A DNA stretch of 50,309 nt from SKLM01 sp964450435 (lineage in GTDB: Bacteria > Chloroflexota > Anaerolineae > B4-G1), in contig CAYVCX010000013.1 of the NCBI GenBank assembly GCA_964450435.1, forward strand, positions 1 through 50,309, in the 5' to 3' direction. Each line of letters starts with the position of its first letter. Position 1 is the stretch's first letter. Below the pieces are notes generated by a model, which saw only the letters and a list, made by a program, of their open reading frames with translations, was not told the DNA's origin and ran no database searches. This document shows, piece after piece, positions 1 to 8,513 of the stretch. A program made the translations under genes and the position numbers.

Positions 1-341
1 GGAGCCTGGGCAACCCGGCTTTCCCGGACTACTATGAGTCCTTCTGGCACAGCCGTAACGACACGGCGGTCACGGGCAACTTCAACACGCCTGGTATGAG
101 GAACGACGCGTATGATGCCCTGGTGGACGAGTTCATGAACACCACGGACATCGAGAGGGCGCAGGAGATCGTCTTTGATCTGCAGGAGTTCCTTGCCGAG
201 GCGCGGCCCTACGTCCCGCTGTTCTACAAGCAGGTGCATGACGTGGCCCGCGAAAGCGTGGTCTTCCCCTACACCGAGGTGCTGAGCGGCATCACCGATG
301 CTGCAGGAATGCAGACGGACGCCAAGCCCCTCATAGAGTAG
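1..341 (+). CDS. Peptide-type ABC transporter substrate-binding protein, C-terminal part
   Basis: The frame is open from base 3 to the TAG at 339-341, so only the last ~112 residues are present. The text has the look of the C-terminal lobe of family 5 extracellular solute-binding proteins (SBP_bac_5): a stretch with FPDYYESFWHS, then NTPGMRNDAYDALVDE, then helix-rich sequence with QEFLAEARPYVPLFYKQ, the usual conserved block near the end of DppA/OppA relatives. It would bind an oligopeptide, nickel-chelate or sugar outside the membrane and deliver it to the permeases that follow. The gene heads the first importer operon. Family assignment is solid; the ligand cannot be told. Confidence 0.85.
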   Translation, partial: SLGNPAFPDYYESFWHSRNDTAVTGNFNTPGMRNDAYDALVDEFMNTTDIERAQEIVFDLQEFLAEARPYVPLFYKQVHDVARESVVFPYTEVLSGITDAAGMQTDAKPLIE

Positions 342-361
342 CGTAGCGCTGGTTCGCAGAT

Positions 362-386
362 GGGGAGCGGGCAGTGCCCGCTCCCC
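362..386 (+). terminator. Intercistronic hairpin after the binding-protein gene
   Basis: GGGGAGCGGGC (362-372) and GCCCGCTCCCC (376-386) form a perfect 11-bp stem with a 3-nt loop, 21 bases after the binding-protein stop. There is no T-run, so it is more likely a partial terminator or 3-prime mRNA stabiliser that lets the binding protein be made in excess over the permeases. A comparable hairpin sits after the second binding-protein gene at 12953. Confidence 0.6.
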
Positions 387-427
387 GAATCCTCAGCAAC
401 CTCACTGTCTCCGGAAAGGAAGGGAAT

Positions 428-1579
428 ATGTGGAAGTTCCTGGGCAAGCGTGTGCTGCAGATGCTTGTCACTCTATTGCTGTTTCAGGCCATCACCTATT
501 TTATGATTGACGCCCAGCCGGGAGATATCGCCGATCTTCTCACACAAAACCCGTCTATTCCCCCTAACGAAGTCCATCGGATGCGGCGAGAGTTAGGACT
601 GGACAAGCCCCCTCTACCGCGTTTTATCAGCTACATTGGGAACTTCTACCGTGGCAACCTAGGGGTTTCCTTCTCACAGTATCCCCGGCCGGTGCTCGAC
701 ATCATCAAGGAGCGTCTGCCGCGCACCGTGGTGCTGTTCCTCACGGCGACGATTGTCTCATTTTGGGCGGGATTTACGACGGGTAAGGTGCTGGCGTGGC
801 GTCGCGGGGGGTGGATCGAGTACGCCTCAACTGTGGCGGGTGTGACGCTATACACGGTCTTCACGCCCTGGTTCGCGCTGATGATGATCTGGCTTTTCTC
901 GGTCTCCCTGGGCTTACTGCCGGCAGGCAAGTTTCTGGACCCGGTGAAGTGGATCGGTGCCCCGATCACGGCAAACGTGGTCTTCGTACGGATGATCTGG
1001 ACGGCTCTGATTGGGCTGACGATAGCGTTTGCCGGCTTCCTGTTCTCCAACCGGGTGCCGCGCAGCCAGCGAGTGGCCGTGCGGGGTGCCAGCATTCTGC
1101 TTCCCATTGTGGGTGCCGTTGTCTATTGGTATAGCAGTGGCCTGGGAGGCTACGCCTGGAATATTCTGGAGCACTTGATCTTGCCAACATTGACGGTTAC
1201 GGCCATCGCTTACGGGGGGCAGATGCTACTGACCCGCACCAGCATGCTGGAGACGTTGCGGGAGGACTATATCATGACGGCCCGGGCGAAGGGGCTGCCG
1301 GAGAAAGTGGTACGTGACAAGCACGCTGCTCGCAATGCCCTGCTGCCGGTGTGGACCGGGCTGGTGTTCAGCCTGGGAAGCAGCGTCAGCGGCGGGATCA
1401 TCACCGAGACGATCTTCTCGTGGCCGGGCCTCGGCCTGACGCTGCTGAACGCCTCGGTGGTGGCCGATATTCCTCTGGCGATGGGCGCGTTCGCGGTGGT
1501 GGCGGCGATGACGCTGGTCAGCCATCTGGTCGCTGATATTGGTTACGCTTTCCTCGATCCTCGCATTCGGTATCACTGA
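428..1579 (+). CDS. ABC transporter permease, DppB/OppB type, enlarged
   Basis: Inner-membrane permease half of a peptide-type importer. ATG at 428 follows a GGAAAGGAAGGG ribosome site; an upstream in-frame start at 374 has none. The protein is 383 aa, longer than the ~310-340 aa usual in the family. It has the N-terminal membrane helix, the LGLDKPPLPRFISYI segment typical of DppB proteins, and near the C-terminus the EAA coupling loop EDYIMTARAKGLPEKVVRDK followed by NALLPV, which contacts the ATPase. The extra length lies between about residues 175 and 255 and looks like two additional membrane helices. It ends in FLDPRIRYH, the family signature. It pairs with the DppC-type gene at 1797. 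Confidence 0.9.
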   Translation: MWKFLGKRVLQMLVTLLLFQAITYFMIDAQPGDIADLLTQNPSIPPNEVHRMRRELGLDKPPLPRFISYIGNFYRGNLGVSFSQYPRPVLDIIKERLPRTVVLFLTATIVSFWAGFTTGKVLAWRRGGWIEYASTVAGVTLYTVFTPWFALMMIWLFSVSLGLLPAGKFLDPVKWIGAPITANVVFVRMIWTALIGLTIAFAGFLFSNRVPRSQRVAVRGASILLPIVGAVVYWYSSGLGGYAWNILEHLILPTLTVTAIAYGGQMLLTRTSMLETLREDYIMTARAKGLPEKVVRDKHAARNALLPVWTGLVFSLGSSVSGGIITETIFSWPGLGLTLLNASVVADIPLAMGAFAVVAAMTLVSHLVADIGYAFLDPRIRYH

Positions 1580-1709
1580 GCACGGGCCGGCAAGCGACCG
1601 CTGCAGCGCTGCGAACCCTCGATACGACGGCCTGTGACGTCCTTATTCGCCCAAGCCGATCGGGTGGAAACAAGAGGTGGAAACGGCTGGGAGGCGGAAC
1701 CTTCTCCCT

Positions 1710-1751
1710 GATTGTGCATATCATCGCCGACGCTGGCGGCGACGCACAATC
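1710..1751 (+). other. Hairpin in the 217-bp gap between permease genes
   Basis: The spacer 1580-1796 is long for two adjacent permease genes. It holds an inverted repeat with outer arms GATTGTGC (1710-1717) and GCACAATC (1744-1751) and inner arms CGCC (1725-1728) and GGCG (1735-1738). No T-run follows. It may tune the ratio of the two permeases or stabilise mRNA. I see no gene in this spacer. Confidence 0.45.
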
Positions 1752-1796
1752 GGAGACGGGCGGGAGCTGCCTATCAGATGGATTTAGGAGTGACGT

Positions 1797-2762
1797 ATGA
1801 CACGTTTAACAGGTGCTGACGGCGTAACGGTAGAAGGACCGGTGGGCACGCCTCTGTGGCGTATCCGATTGAAGCTCTTGGCCAAGGGGCTGCGGTCCGG
1901 CTGGGCCCTGTTCGCCGAGAATCCGATTGGATTGATCGGTCTGGCCGTGATTATCTTCTTCGGCCTTTTGGCCGCGGCACATCCGATCCTGATGCAGACC
2001 GTCTGGGATAAGCGGACGTATGACCCGGTCATGGGCTACGACATGGAGATCGCCTTCCACCCGTCGGCGCCCTCCGCGCGTCATCTGCTAGGCACCGACC
2101 CGATGGGGCGTGACGTGCTGAGCCAGCTGATGTTCAGCACGCGCTATGAGTTTGCCCTGGGCGTGCTCTCGGCGGTGGTGACAGTGGTCATCGCGACCAC
2201 GATTGGGGCGGTATCGGCTTACTACGGCGGTATCGTGGACATGCTGCTCATGCGCCTTGCCGATCTGGTAATTATGGTTCCCTTTTTGCCTATCCTGATT
2301 GTACTAAGCTCTGTGATGTCGGTCGGGATGCTCGAGCTGGCTGTGGTGATTGGGCTTCTGTCTGGCTTTGGCAGCACGGCGATCGTGGTCAAGTCGCAGG
2401 CATTGGCGGTCAAGGTGAAGCCCTTCATTGAGGCAGCACGCATCGCCGGCGGCGGCGACTTTCACATCATCCTCAAACACATGGTCCCAAACTTGATGCC
2501 GATTTCCCTCCTGTACATGATGTTTGTCGTCACCAGCGCCATCTTCTCGGAGGCGGTGCTCTCGTTCTTCGGGCTGACGACGATCGAAATGAGCTGGGGG
2601 TTGATGATCAACGTGGCCAGAAACCAGGGATACCTGCTGCGCTTCGACGCGTGGTATTTGCTGCTGCCGGCCAGTCTGGCGATCACGATGTTGTGCGCCG
2701 CCTTCTATCTGGTCGGCCGAGCCCTGGATGAGGTTGTGAACCCCAAGCTGCGTACACGATAG
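1797..2762 (+). CDS. ABC transporter permease, DppC/OppC type
   Basis: Second inner-membrane permease of the first importer, 321 aa. ATG at 1797 has an AGGAG site a few bases upstream. The sequence shows an N-terminal helix (residues ~40-62), the periplasmic HLLGTDPMGRDVLSQL block diagnostic of DppC/OppC proteins, further helices, the EAA-like coupling loop around VKPFIEAARIAGGGDFHI and the ending NPKLRTR. The N-terminal periplasmic loop is longer than usual and carries YDPVMGYDMEIAFHP, a feature repeated in the paralogue at 6080 (YDPQTGFDP). This suggests that the two DppC-type proteins belong to one subfamily and may have arisen by duplication. Confidence 0.9.
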   Translation: MTRLTGADGVTVEGPVGTPLWRIRLKLLAKGLRSGWALFAENPIGLIGLAVIIFFGLLAAAHPILMQTVWDKRTYDPVMGYDMEIAFHPSAPSARHLLGTDPMGRDVLSQLMFSTRYEFALGVLSAVVTVVIATTIGAVSAYYGGIVDMLLMRLADLVIMVPFLPILIVLSSVMSVGMLELAVVIGLLSGFGSTAIVVKSQALAVKVKPFIEAARIAGGGDFHIILKHMVPNLMPISLLYMMFVVTSAIFSEAVLSFFGLTTIEMSWGLMINVARNQGYLLRFDAWYLLLPASLAITMLCAAFYLVGRALDEVVNPKLRTR

Positions 2763-2793
2763 GTGCTGGGAAGCCGCGATAAGGAGTTCGAGA

Positions 2794-3780
2794 GTGAACG
2801 ATTTCAAGAACGATGAGCAGGTGCTTGAGGTTATAAACCTTTCTATGCACTACACTACCCGCAGAGGTCCTGTTCATGCCGTGGATGACGTGAGCTTTGA
2901 CGTGGCACGCGGCGAGTCCCTCGGACTGGTCGGGGAATCGGGATGCGGTAAGACGTCGATTGCGATCTCTCTGCTCAAGTTGCTGCCGAGCAATGGTGAG
3001 ATCATCGGCGGGCACATCAACCTGAACGGGACGGACCTCGTCCCTCTTTCCGAGAGCCAGATGCGCAGATTCCGCTGGCGTCGTATCTCGATGGTGTTCC
3101 AGTCTGCGATGAACGCGCTGAATCCGGTCTATACGGTGGAAGAACAGATTCTGGAGGCGATGGAGCAGCACATGGGCCATCTAAGCGATGCAGAGATGGA
3201 TCGCGGGGTGGACGATTTGTTCGAGCTGGTGGGGCTGGATCCGGCGTTGAAGGGTCAGTACCCGCACCAGTACAGCGGCGGCATGCGCCAGCGCGCGGTG
3301 ATCGCCATGGCCTTGTCGTGCGACCCCGATATCATCATCGCCGATGAGCCGACGACGGCTCTGGACGTGATTGTACAGGATGCTCTGCTGAAGCGCATCC
3401 GCGAGATCCAAGAGCGCTTCAATATGTCTATGATCTACATCTCGCACGATGTGGCCGTCATTGCTGAGGTGAGCGACCGCGTGGGCGTCATGTACGCCGG
3501 GCGGATGGCGGAGCTGGCGGCGACCGAGACCATCTACCACGACCCAGTTCATCCGTATACGATGGGTCTTATGTCGGCGTTCCCCAGCATCGTGGGAGAG
3601 AAGAAGGAATTGGTGACGCTTCCCGGTGAGCCACCGGACCTGCTGAAGCCGCCCACGGGGTGTCGGTACCATCCTCGGTGCCCCTATGCGACTGAGGTCT
3701 GTCGCAACGAGACACCTATTTTCGAGGAGTACGTGCCAAAACACTACGTGGCTTGCTGGCACCCGGGAGGAGAACGATGA
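2794..3780 (+). CDS. Peptide-type ABC transporter ATPase, DppD/OppD type
   Basis: Cytoplasmic ATPase, 328 aa, GTG start at 2794 with AAGGAG seven bases upstream. Walker A GESGCGKTS lies at ~47-55, the signature YSGGMRQR at ~160, Walker B IIIADEP at ~180-186 and the H-loop in YISHDVAV. The C-terminal oligopeptide-transporter domain contains GCRYHPRCPYATEVC and a later VACW; in structurally characterised Dpp/Opp ATPases a comparable four-cysteine set binds a [4Fe-4S] cluster, so a cluster is plausible here. It would form a heterodimer with the next gene, whose ATG overlaps this stop (ATGA), implying coupled translation. Confidence 0.92.
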   Translation: MNDFKNDEQVLEVINLSMHYTTRRGPVHAVDDVSFDVARGESLGLVGESGCGKTSIAISLLKLLPSNGEIIGGHINLNGTDLVPLSESQMRRFRWRRISMVFQSAMNALNPVYTVEEQILEAMEQHMGHLSDAEMDRGVDDLFELVGLDPALKGQYPHQYSGGMRQRAVIAMALSCDPDIIIADEPTTALDVIVQDALLKRIREIQERFNMSMIYISHDVAVIAEVSDRVGVMYAGRMAELAATETIYHDPVHPYTMGLMSAFPSIVGEKKELVTLPGEPPDLLKPPTGCRYHPRCPYATEVCRNETPIFEEYVPKHYVACWHPGGER

Positions 3781-4763
3781 GCGATAACGTGCTGGTTGAC
3801 ATTCGGCATCTTAGCAAGCTGTTCCCAGCGCACGAGGGCGTGTTTGCCCGTGGTGATTCCTATGTTCATGCGGTGAGTGACTTCAATCTGAAGGTCCGCG
3901 AGGGAGAGAGCGTGGGTCTGGTGGGCGAGTCCGGCTGCGGGAAGACGACGACGGGAAAGCTGTTGACGCGGCTGATCACACCCACGGAAGGTGTGATTCG
4001 GTTGCAGATGCCGGAGGGCGCAGTTGACATCGCCTCCCTGCGGGGAGCACAGCTGAAGCGGTTTCGTCAGCAAGTGCAGATGATCTTTCAGGATCCCTAC
4101 GAGTCGATGAACCCGAGGCTGACCGTTTATGACACAGTGGCGGAGCCGCTGGACGTCCAGGGCATCGGCACCATCGCGGAAAGGGAGAAGCGGGTAGCGA
4201 ATCTTCTGGAGACCGTGGGGATTACACCAGCCTCCAGTTTCCTCTTTCGCTATCCGCACGAGCTCTCGGGCGGGCAGCGTCAGCGTGTGGCTATCGCTCG
4301 GGCCCTGGTTGTGTCACCGGCGTTTGTGGTGGCCGATGAGCCGACGTCGATGCTTGACGTATCAGTGCGTACCGGTGTCATGCACCTGATGCAGGATCTG
4401 GCGGAGCGCCTGGACGTGACCTACCTGTACATCACGCACGACCTGGCGGTGGCCAGGTATATGTGCGATCGGATAGCGGTGATGTACCTGGGTAAGATGG
4501 TGGAGTTGGCCGGCACGGAGGAGCTGCTGCATCATCCCCAACATCCCTACACCCGGGCCCTGCTGTCGGCGGTGCCAGTGCCGGACCCAACCTACGAGCG
4601 GGAGGCGGTAGAGATTGAGGGAGGGATTACCCGGCCGATCGATCCGCCAGCGCGCTGTCGTTTCTATGACCGTTGCCCGATCGGCGGGAAGATCTGCACT
4701 GATGAACATCCCCCACTGGAAGACAAGGGAGACGGCCACATGGTCGCCTGTTACAAGGTCTAG
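3777..4763 (+). CDS. Peptide-type ABC transporter ATPase, DppF/OppF type
   Basis: Partner ATPase of the first importer, 328 aa. The start is the ATG at 3777 that overlaps the TGA of the preceding gene, with GGGAGGAG just upstream; an in-frame start 24 bases earlier is less likely. Walker A GESGCGKTT at ~50-58, signature LSGGQRQRVAIARAL, Walker B VVADEPTSMLD and H-loop YITHDLAVARY are all intact. The C-terminal domain has CRFYDRCPIGGKIC and a final VACY, again a four-cysteine pattern. DppF-type proteins typically have GGQRQR where DppD types have GGMRQR, which fits the order here. Confidence 0.92.
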   Translation: MSDNVLVDIRHLSKLFPAHEGVFARGDSYVHAVSDFNLKVREGESVGLVGESGCGKTTTGKLLTRLITPTEGVIRLQMPEGAVDIASLRGAQLKRFRQQVQMIFQDPYESMNPRLTVYDTVAEPLDVQGIGTIAEREKRVANLLETVGITPASSFLFRYPHELSGGQRQRVAIARALVVSPAFVVADEPTSMLDVSVRTGVMHLMQDLAERLDVTYLYITHDLAVARYMCDRIAVMYLGKMVELAGTEELLHHPQHPYTRALLSAVPVPDPTYEREAVEIEGGITRPIDPPARCRFYDRCPIGGKICTDEHPPLEDKGDGHMVACYKV

Positions 4764-4810
4764 TCTTGCGTAGCCTGTGGGTCAGCACTATTCGGCGCTG
4801 AGCACTGTGG

Positions 4811-4839
4811 CGCTCGACCGGAAGGGCTTCTGTCGAGCG
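4811..4839 (+). terminator. Hairpin downstream of the first importer ATPases
   Basis: CGCTCGAC (4811-4818) pairs with GTCGAGCG (4832-4839), with a nested GAAG/CTTC in the loop. It lies about 50 bases after the ATPase stop, in the 135-bp gap before the next permease gene. It has no clear T-run, so it is a weak or factor-dependent terminator, or an mRNA end stabiliser. Confidence 0.45.
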
Positions 4840-4898
4840 TGCATGTGTGAACTTCTTTCTGGTACGGTTTGTGGGCCTCAATTGCGACAGGGGTCCTG

Positions 4899-6080
4899 AT
4901 GATACGCTATCTTGCGAGGCGAGGCCTGTCAAGCCTCGTGTCCCTCTTTCTCTTCCTCACACTGCTCTTCTTCGTCACGGAGATCATGATTCCCGGCGAC
5001 TTCACGACCCAGTTCTCACTGAGCCACAATCGGCAGGAGAGGGACGAGATGAGGCGGGAGCTGGGGCTTGACCTGCCGCTGTGGCAGCGGTATCTGCATT
5101 GGGTTGGCAAGGTAGTGGGAGGAGACCTGGGAAGCTCGCTCTACGGCCCTCCTGTCGCAGAGGTTCTGGGGAGGATGGTGCCTTACACTCTGCTCGTCTT
5201 CCTTTCGGGCACAGTTGTAGCTTTCCTCTTTGGACAGTGGCTGGGCAGGGTAACCGCCTGGCGAGGGCCCGGATTCCTTTCGGGGACGGCGACCGTCGGT
5301 GCTATCGCTCTGTATACCGCGTTCCCGCCCTGGCTGGCCTTTCTGATGGTTTTCCTGTTCGTGGACCGGCTGGGATGGCTGCGTCGAGGTCGCGGTCGTG
5401 CCCCTTTTTCAGGTCCGTGGGACGTGTGGCGGGATTCTCCCTGGCCCGCGCCCAGGATCATGTTGTATATGGTGCTCAGCGCTGCCGCTGTCGCGCTTCT
5501 TCTGACCCTGGCGGATAGGGTGCTCAAAGGGAAGCTAAGACGACCAATGCCTCCCTGGTGGGGATGGTTCAGAGTCCCTCTTTTCGCTCTGACCGTGCTG
5601 GGGAGCTGGTCTGTCTTGGGTTTCGGGCCTCAGGCTGTAGACATCCTTAAGGTCGCCGGGCTTCCGCTGTTGACCTACGTCCTCCTCTCCTTTGGCGAGA
5701 CGATGTTGATTATGCGTACCAGTATGATGGATACGCTGAAGGAGGACTACGTCTCAACGGCGCGAGCGAAGGGGCTGCCGGATCACGTGGTCCGGGACAA
5801 GCATGCTGCCAGGAATGCCCTGCTGCCGGTTGTGAGCCGTCTGGTTATCAGTCTGCCCTATCTTCTGACCGGTGTGGTGATAGTGGAGCAGCGGTTCAGT
5901 TGGCCCGGGCTGAGCGGTATGCTGTTTGACTCCTTCTATCAGCAGGACATGCCGCTGATACTGGGCGGCCTGTTGGTGATCGGGGTACTCTCCGCCATAG
6001 CTCGCCTGGCCTTGGATGTACTGTATGCCTATCTCGACCCCAGGATCCGTTACGGGACCCCGACTCTGGAGGGTTTCTGA
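4899..6080 (+). CDS. ABC transporter permease, DppB type, second pair, enlarged
   Basis: Inner-membrane permease of 393 aa. I prefer ATG 4899 (MIRYLARRGLSSLVSLF) over the TTG at 4869 because this is where DppB proteins begin their first helix. It has the LGLDLPLWQRYLHWVGKVV block, an inserted region of about 90 residues with extra membrane helices (roughly residues 170-245) and the coupling loop EDYVSTARAKGLPDHVVRDK followed by HAARNALLPV, nearly identical to the gene at 428. It ends in YLDPRIRYG. It is a paralogue of the first DppB-type gene and has no ATPase of its own nearby, so it may use the ATPases encoded just upstream. Confidence 0.88.
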   Translation: MIRYLARRGLSSLVSLFLFLTLLFFVTEIMIPGDFTTQFSLSHNRQERDEMRRELGLDLPLWQRYLHWVGKVVGGDLGSSLYGPPVAEVLGRMVPYTLLVFLSGTVVAFLFGQWLGRVTAWRGPGFLSGTATVGAIALYTAFPPWLAFLMVFLFVDRLGWLRRGRGRAPFSGPWDVWRDSPWPAPRIMLYMVLSAAAVALLLTLADRVLKGKLRRPMPPWWGWFRVPLFALTVLGSWSVLGFGPQAVDILKVAGLPLLTYVLLSFGETMLIMRTSMMDTLKEDYVSTARAKGLPDHVVRDKHAARNALLPVVSRLVISLPYLLTGVVIVEQRFSWPGLSGMLFDSFYQQDMPLILGGLLVIGVLSAIARLALDVLYAYLDPRIRYGTPTLEGF

Positions 6081-7057
6081 TGGGCGGCGCAGCAGTGGCG
6101 GGGTACGACCCGACGGCGTCGACGCACAAAGCCGGCCATGCTTGGCGCTTCCGGATGCGGGTTGTGACCTCCTGGCGGCGGCTCAGAGGGAGCTGGCGGG
6201 TGTTCGCCGAGGACCGCCTGGCCGTAGTTGGGCTCGTCATCATTGGTCTATTTGGTGTCCTGGCAGTGGCGCATCCGATCCTGATGCGTTCGGTCTGGCA
6301 GCGGCGCGTGTACGATCCACAGACTGGCTTTGACCCGATGATCATGCATCCCTCGACCCCCTCTGCGGAGCATCTATTGGGCACCGATGCCTTGGGACGC
6401 GATGTGCTCAGCATGCTGCTTGCGGCAACGACGCCCGCCTTCACCGTTGGCATCGTCGCAGCGATGACGACGGCCGTCATCGCGACGAGCATGGGGGCGG
6501 TCTGTGCCTACGTGGGCGGTGTCGTCGACCTTATCCTGACCCAGATCGCGGATGCGTTCCTGCTCTTGCCAGCCCCGCTTTTTATGGTAATCTTTGGCAT
6601 GCGGTTCAACAATCTTGGCCCAGCTTGGCTTGGGCTCGTCTACGGCCTCATTGCCGGGGCCGGCGGCACGGCGCTCGTGATGCGCTCTCAGGCGTTATCG
6701 ACGGTGTCGAAACCCTTTGTCAAGGCCGCAAAGGTGGCCGGAGGAGGAAGCAGGCATATTCTCCTGGTTCACGTCGTGCCGCACTTGCTCCCCTTGGCTG
6801 GTCTATGTATGATGCTATCCGTGACCGGCGCGGTCGTTTCGGATGCGTTCGTTGCCTTCGGCGGTTTCACGCGAGCCTATCTGAACTGGGGCACCATGAT
6901 CTACAACGCCTTCACCTACACGGAGGCTCTGGGCACAGAAGTGCAATGGCACGTCCTGCTGTCGCCTTCTCTGGCCCTCTCTTTCTTCGCCGCTGCTTTC
7001 TACTTCGTCGCCCAGGGCCTGCACCGCGTGGCTGATCCGAGGCTGAGGAGGGAGTAG
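6080..7057 (+). CDS. ABC transporter permease, DppC type, second pair
   Basis: Inner-membrane permease, 325 aa; its ATG at 6080 overlaps the TGA of the previous gene, so the two are translationally coupled. It carries the N-terminal membrane helix, the HLLGTDALGRDVLSMLL block of DppC proteins, a coupling loop around KPFVKAAKVAGGGSRHILL and the closing ADPRLRRE. The YDPQTGFDP periplasmic element matches the DppC-type protein at 1797. With the gene at 4899 it makes a second, ATPase-less permease pair behind the first importer. Confidence 0.88.
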   Translation: MGGAAVAGYDPTASTHKAGHAWRFRMRVVTSWRRLRGSWRVFAEDRLAVVGLVIIGLFGVLAVAHPILMRSVWQRRVYDPQTGFDPMIMHPSTPSAEHLLGTDALGRDVLSMLLAATTPAFTVGIVAAMTTAVIATSMGAVCAYVGGVVDLILTQIADAFLLLPAPLFMVIFGMRFNNLGPAWLGLVYGLIAGAGGTALVMRSQALSTVSKPFVKAAKVAGGGSRHILLVHVVPHLLPLAGLCMMLSVTGAVVSDAFVAFGGFTRAYLNWGTMIYNAFTYTEALGTEVQWHVLLSPSLALSFFAAAFYFVAQGLHRVADPRLRRE

Positions 7058-7110
7058 GCTGTCGCTGGGAGGCTGGCAGCGGCTTTCCCGTAGATGGCGG
7101 AGCGGAGGAG

Positions 7111-7671
7111 GTGGAGTTGAAGCCCTGGGCCTACGTAGACCTGCGCTGGGTCGTGCTGGCGGCGCTCGCGCCACTGATAGGCGCCGGAGCGTTCGCGGCC
7201 AGCGCGAACGCTCAAGGGGCCGTGCGCTACGATGAGACCTATTTCTCCGAGGAGTACATCGAGCGGTACGACACGCCCGGGGAAGTGGCACGGGCCATGG
7301 AGCAGGCGCTGAAGAACGACGACCGGGCGTTGTTGGCGGAGTTGCAGGGGCTGCGGCGTGCGGCGGATTTTGAGACGGACCCCAGCATGATCTTCGTGAT
7401 GTTGTGGGACCGCGGCGACCGCTACTTCACCTATATGTACTTCAATATGGACACGATGGAGCGCCATCCGCATTACATTGAGCAGAGGAAGGGGCGCTGG
7501 GTCGTCGCGCCAACCGATGCCTACTACTACTTCCACTCCGGGGACTGGCTGCGGGTGTGGGCGCCGCTCGCGGTCGTCTGGTGGCTGGTGGAGAGTGTGG
7601 CGGTGCTTGGTGTGTGGGTTTACCGCATGTCAGCCCACGTCCGATCGGAGATGTATGGCGAGGGGACATAG
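7111..7671 (+). CDS. Unknown membrane-anchored protein
   Basis: 186 aa, not recognised. An N-terminal hydrophobic segment (~12-34, ending in ASANAQG) looks like a signal peptide or anchor; a second helix lies at ~157-178 (APLAVVWWLVESVAVLGVW). Between them is a soluble acidic domain rich in Tyr and Trp, with FEDT-like spacing but no motif I can name. If both helices are kept in the membrane, the middle domain is outside. A GGAGGAG at 7104-7110 abuts the GTG at 7111; the TTG at 7117 has better spacing and may be the true start. It follows the second permease pair by 53 bp and is probably in the same operon, so it could be an accessory of that transporter. Confidence 0.6.
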   Translation: MELKPWAYVDLRWVVLAALAPLIGAGAFAASANAQGAVRYDETYFSEEYIERYDTPGEVARAMEQALKNDDRALLAELQGLRRAADFETDPSMIFVMLWDRGDRYFTYMYFNMDTMERHPHYIEQRKGRWVVAPTDAYYYFHSGDWLRVWAPLAVVWWLVESVAVLGVWVYRMSAHVRSEMYGEGT

Positions 7672-7901
7672 TGTCTTCGAAGCACATGCCCGGGGCGTTG
7701 GAACGTAAGTTTCTCGCAGGTGGGATCTGCAGGGATGTCCCTTCGAGATCGTTCGAGGCGTCTTCTTGGCCGGGTCACAGTGGGCCGCGGGATGCCTGGT
7801 GAGGGCCCTACGCACGGATCACTCGAGATCAGTAGTGAGATCATAGACTCGTAGATAGCGCGGACCGACTGAACCGCCGCAGGGGTTCGAGAGTATACGT
7901 A
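7672..7901 (+). other. Gap before the sigma-factor gene
   Basis: This 230-bp stretch has no convincing reading frame. It contains a short imperfect hairpin (GGGAT...GATGTCCC near 7721-7740) and must hold the promoter of the sigma-factor gene if that gene is expressed separately, but I cannot point to a good sigma-70 site. A promoter read by the ECF factor itself is possible and would not look like a sigma-70 site. Confidence 0.3.
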
Positions 7902-8513
7902 ATGGCAGAACCAGAAGAGAACTGGACAGCGGACCAGCGGGAGGACGGGCTGCTCGTCTCGCGCGTTCAGGACGGTGACATCGATGCGCTGGGTGAGCTC
8001 TACGAGCGGCACAAGCAGAAGGTGTACCGGACGGCCACCGCGATAACGCACGACGAGCGCATGGCCGAGGATATTCTGCAGGAGGTGTTCCTGCGCGTCT
8101 ACCGCTATGCGGACAGCTTCGATGAGGCGCAGCCCTTTGAGCCATGGATCTACAGGATCACGGTGAACCTGTCGTACAGCTGGGTCAGCAAGGCGAAGCG
8201 CTGGGTCACCCTCTTTCAGGACGCTGTGGAGCGTCTGACAGCGCCCGCCAAACGCAATCCCGAGCGGCTGATGGAGGGTCGCGAGCAGCGCGAGCTGCTG
8301 AGGTGGGCGATCGATGGACTGCCGGACTCCCATCGTGTGGTGGTCATCCTGTACTATCTGGAGGGGCTGAGCGTGAGCGAGGTAGCTTTCGCCCTGGGGG
8401 TCCCGGAAGGGACCATCAAATCCCGCCTGTATTATGCCCGCGAGAAGCTGAGAAAGGCGATCACGGAACGGCCGGAAGGCGTGTTCGCCGAGGTGATGTA
8501 TGACTTCACGTGA
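7902..8513 (+). CDS. RNA polymerase ECF-type sigma factor
   Basis: 203 aa, ATG at 7902. Region 2 spans about residues 25-95 with the core-binding block DILQEVFLRVYRYADSF and the aromatic-rich PWIYRITVNLSYSW; region 4 spans ~130-185 with LSVSEVAFALGVPEGTIKSR, the helix-turn-helix that reads the -35 element, followed by LYYAREKLRKAI. Regions 1 and 3 are absent, as expected for group 4 (extracytoplasmic function) factors. It directs RNA polymerase to a dedicated set of promoters in response to an external or envelope signal. It lies between two importer operons and its end overlaps the next gene by 14 bases, the normal arrangement for a sigma factor and its regulator. Confidence 0.92.
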   Translation: MAEPEENWTADQREDGLLVSRVQDGDIDALGELYERHKQKVYRTATAITHDERMAEDILQEVFLRVYRYADSFDEAQPFEPWIYRITVNLSYSWVSKAKRWVTLFQDAVERLTAPAKRNPERLMEGREQRELLRWAIDGLPDSHRVVVILYYLEGLSVSEVAFALGVPEGTIKSRLYYAREKLRKAITERPEGVFAEVMYDFT

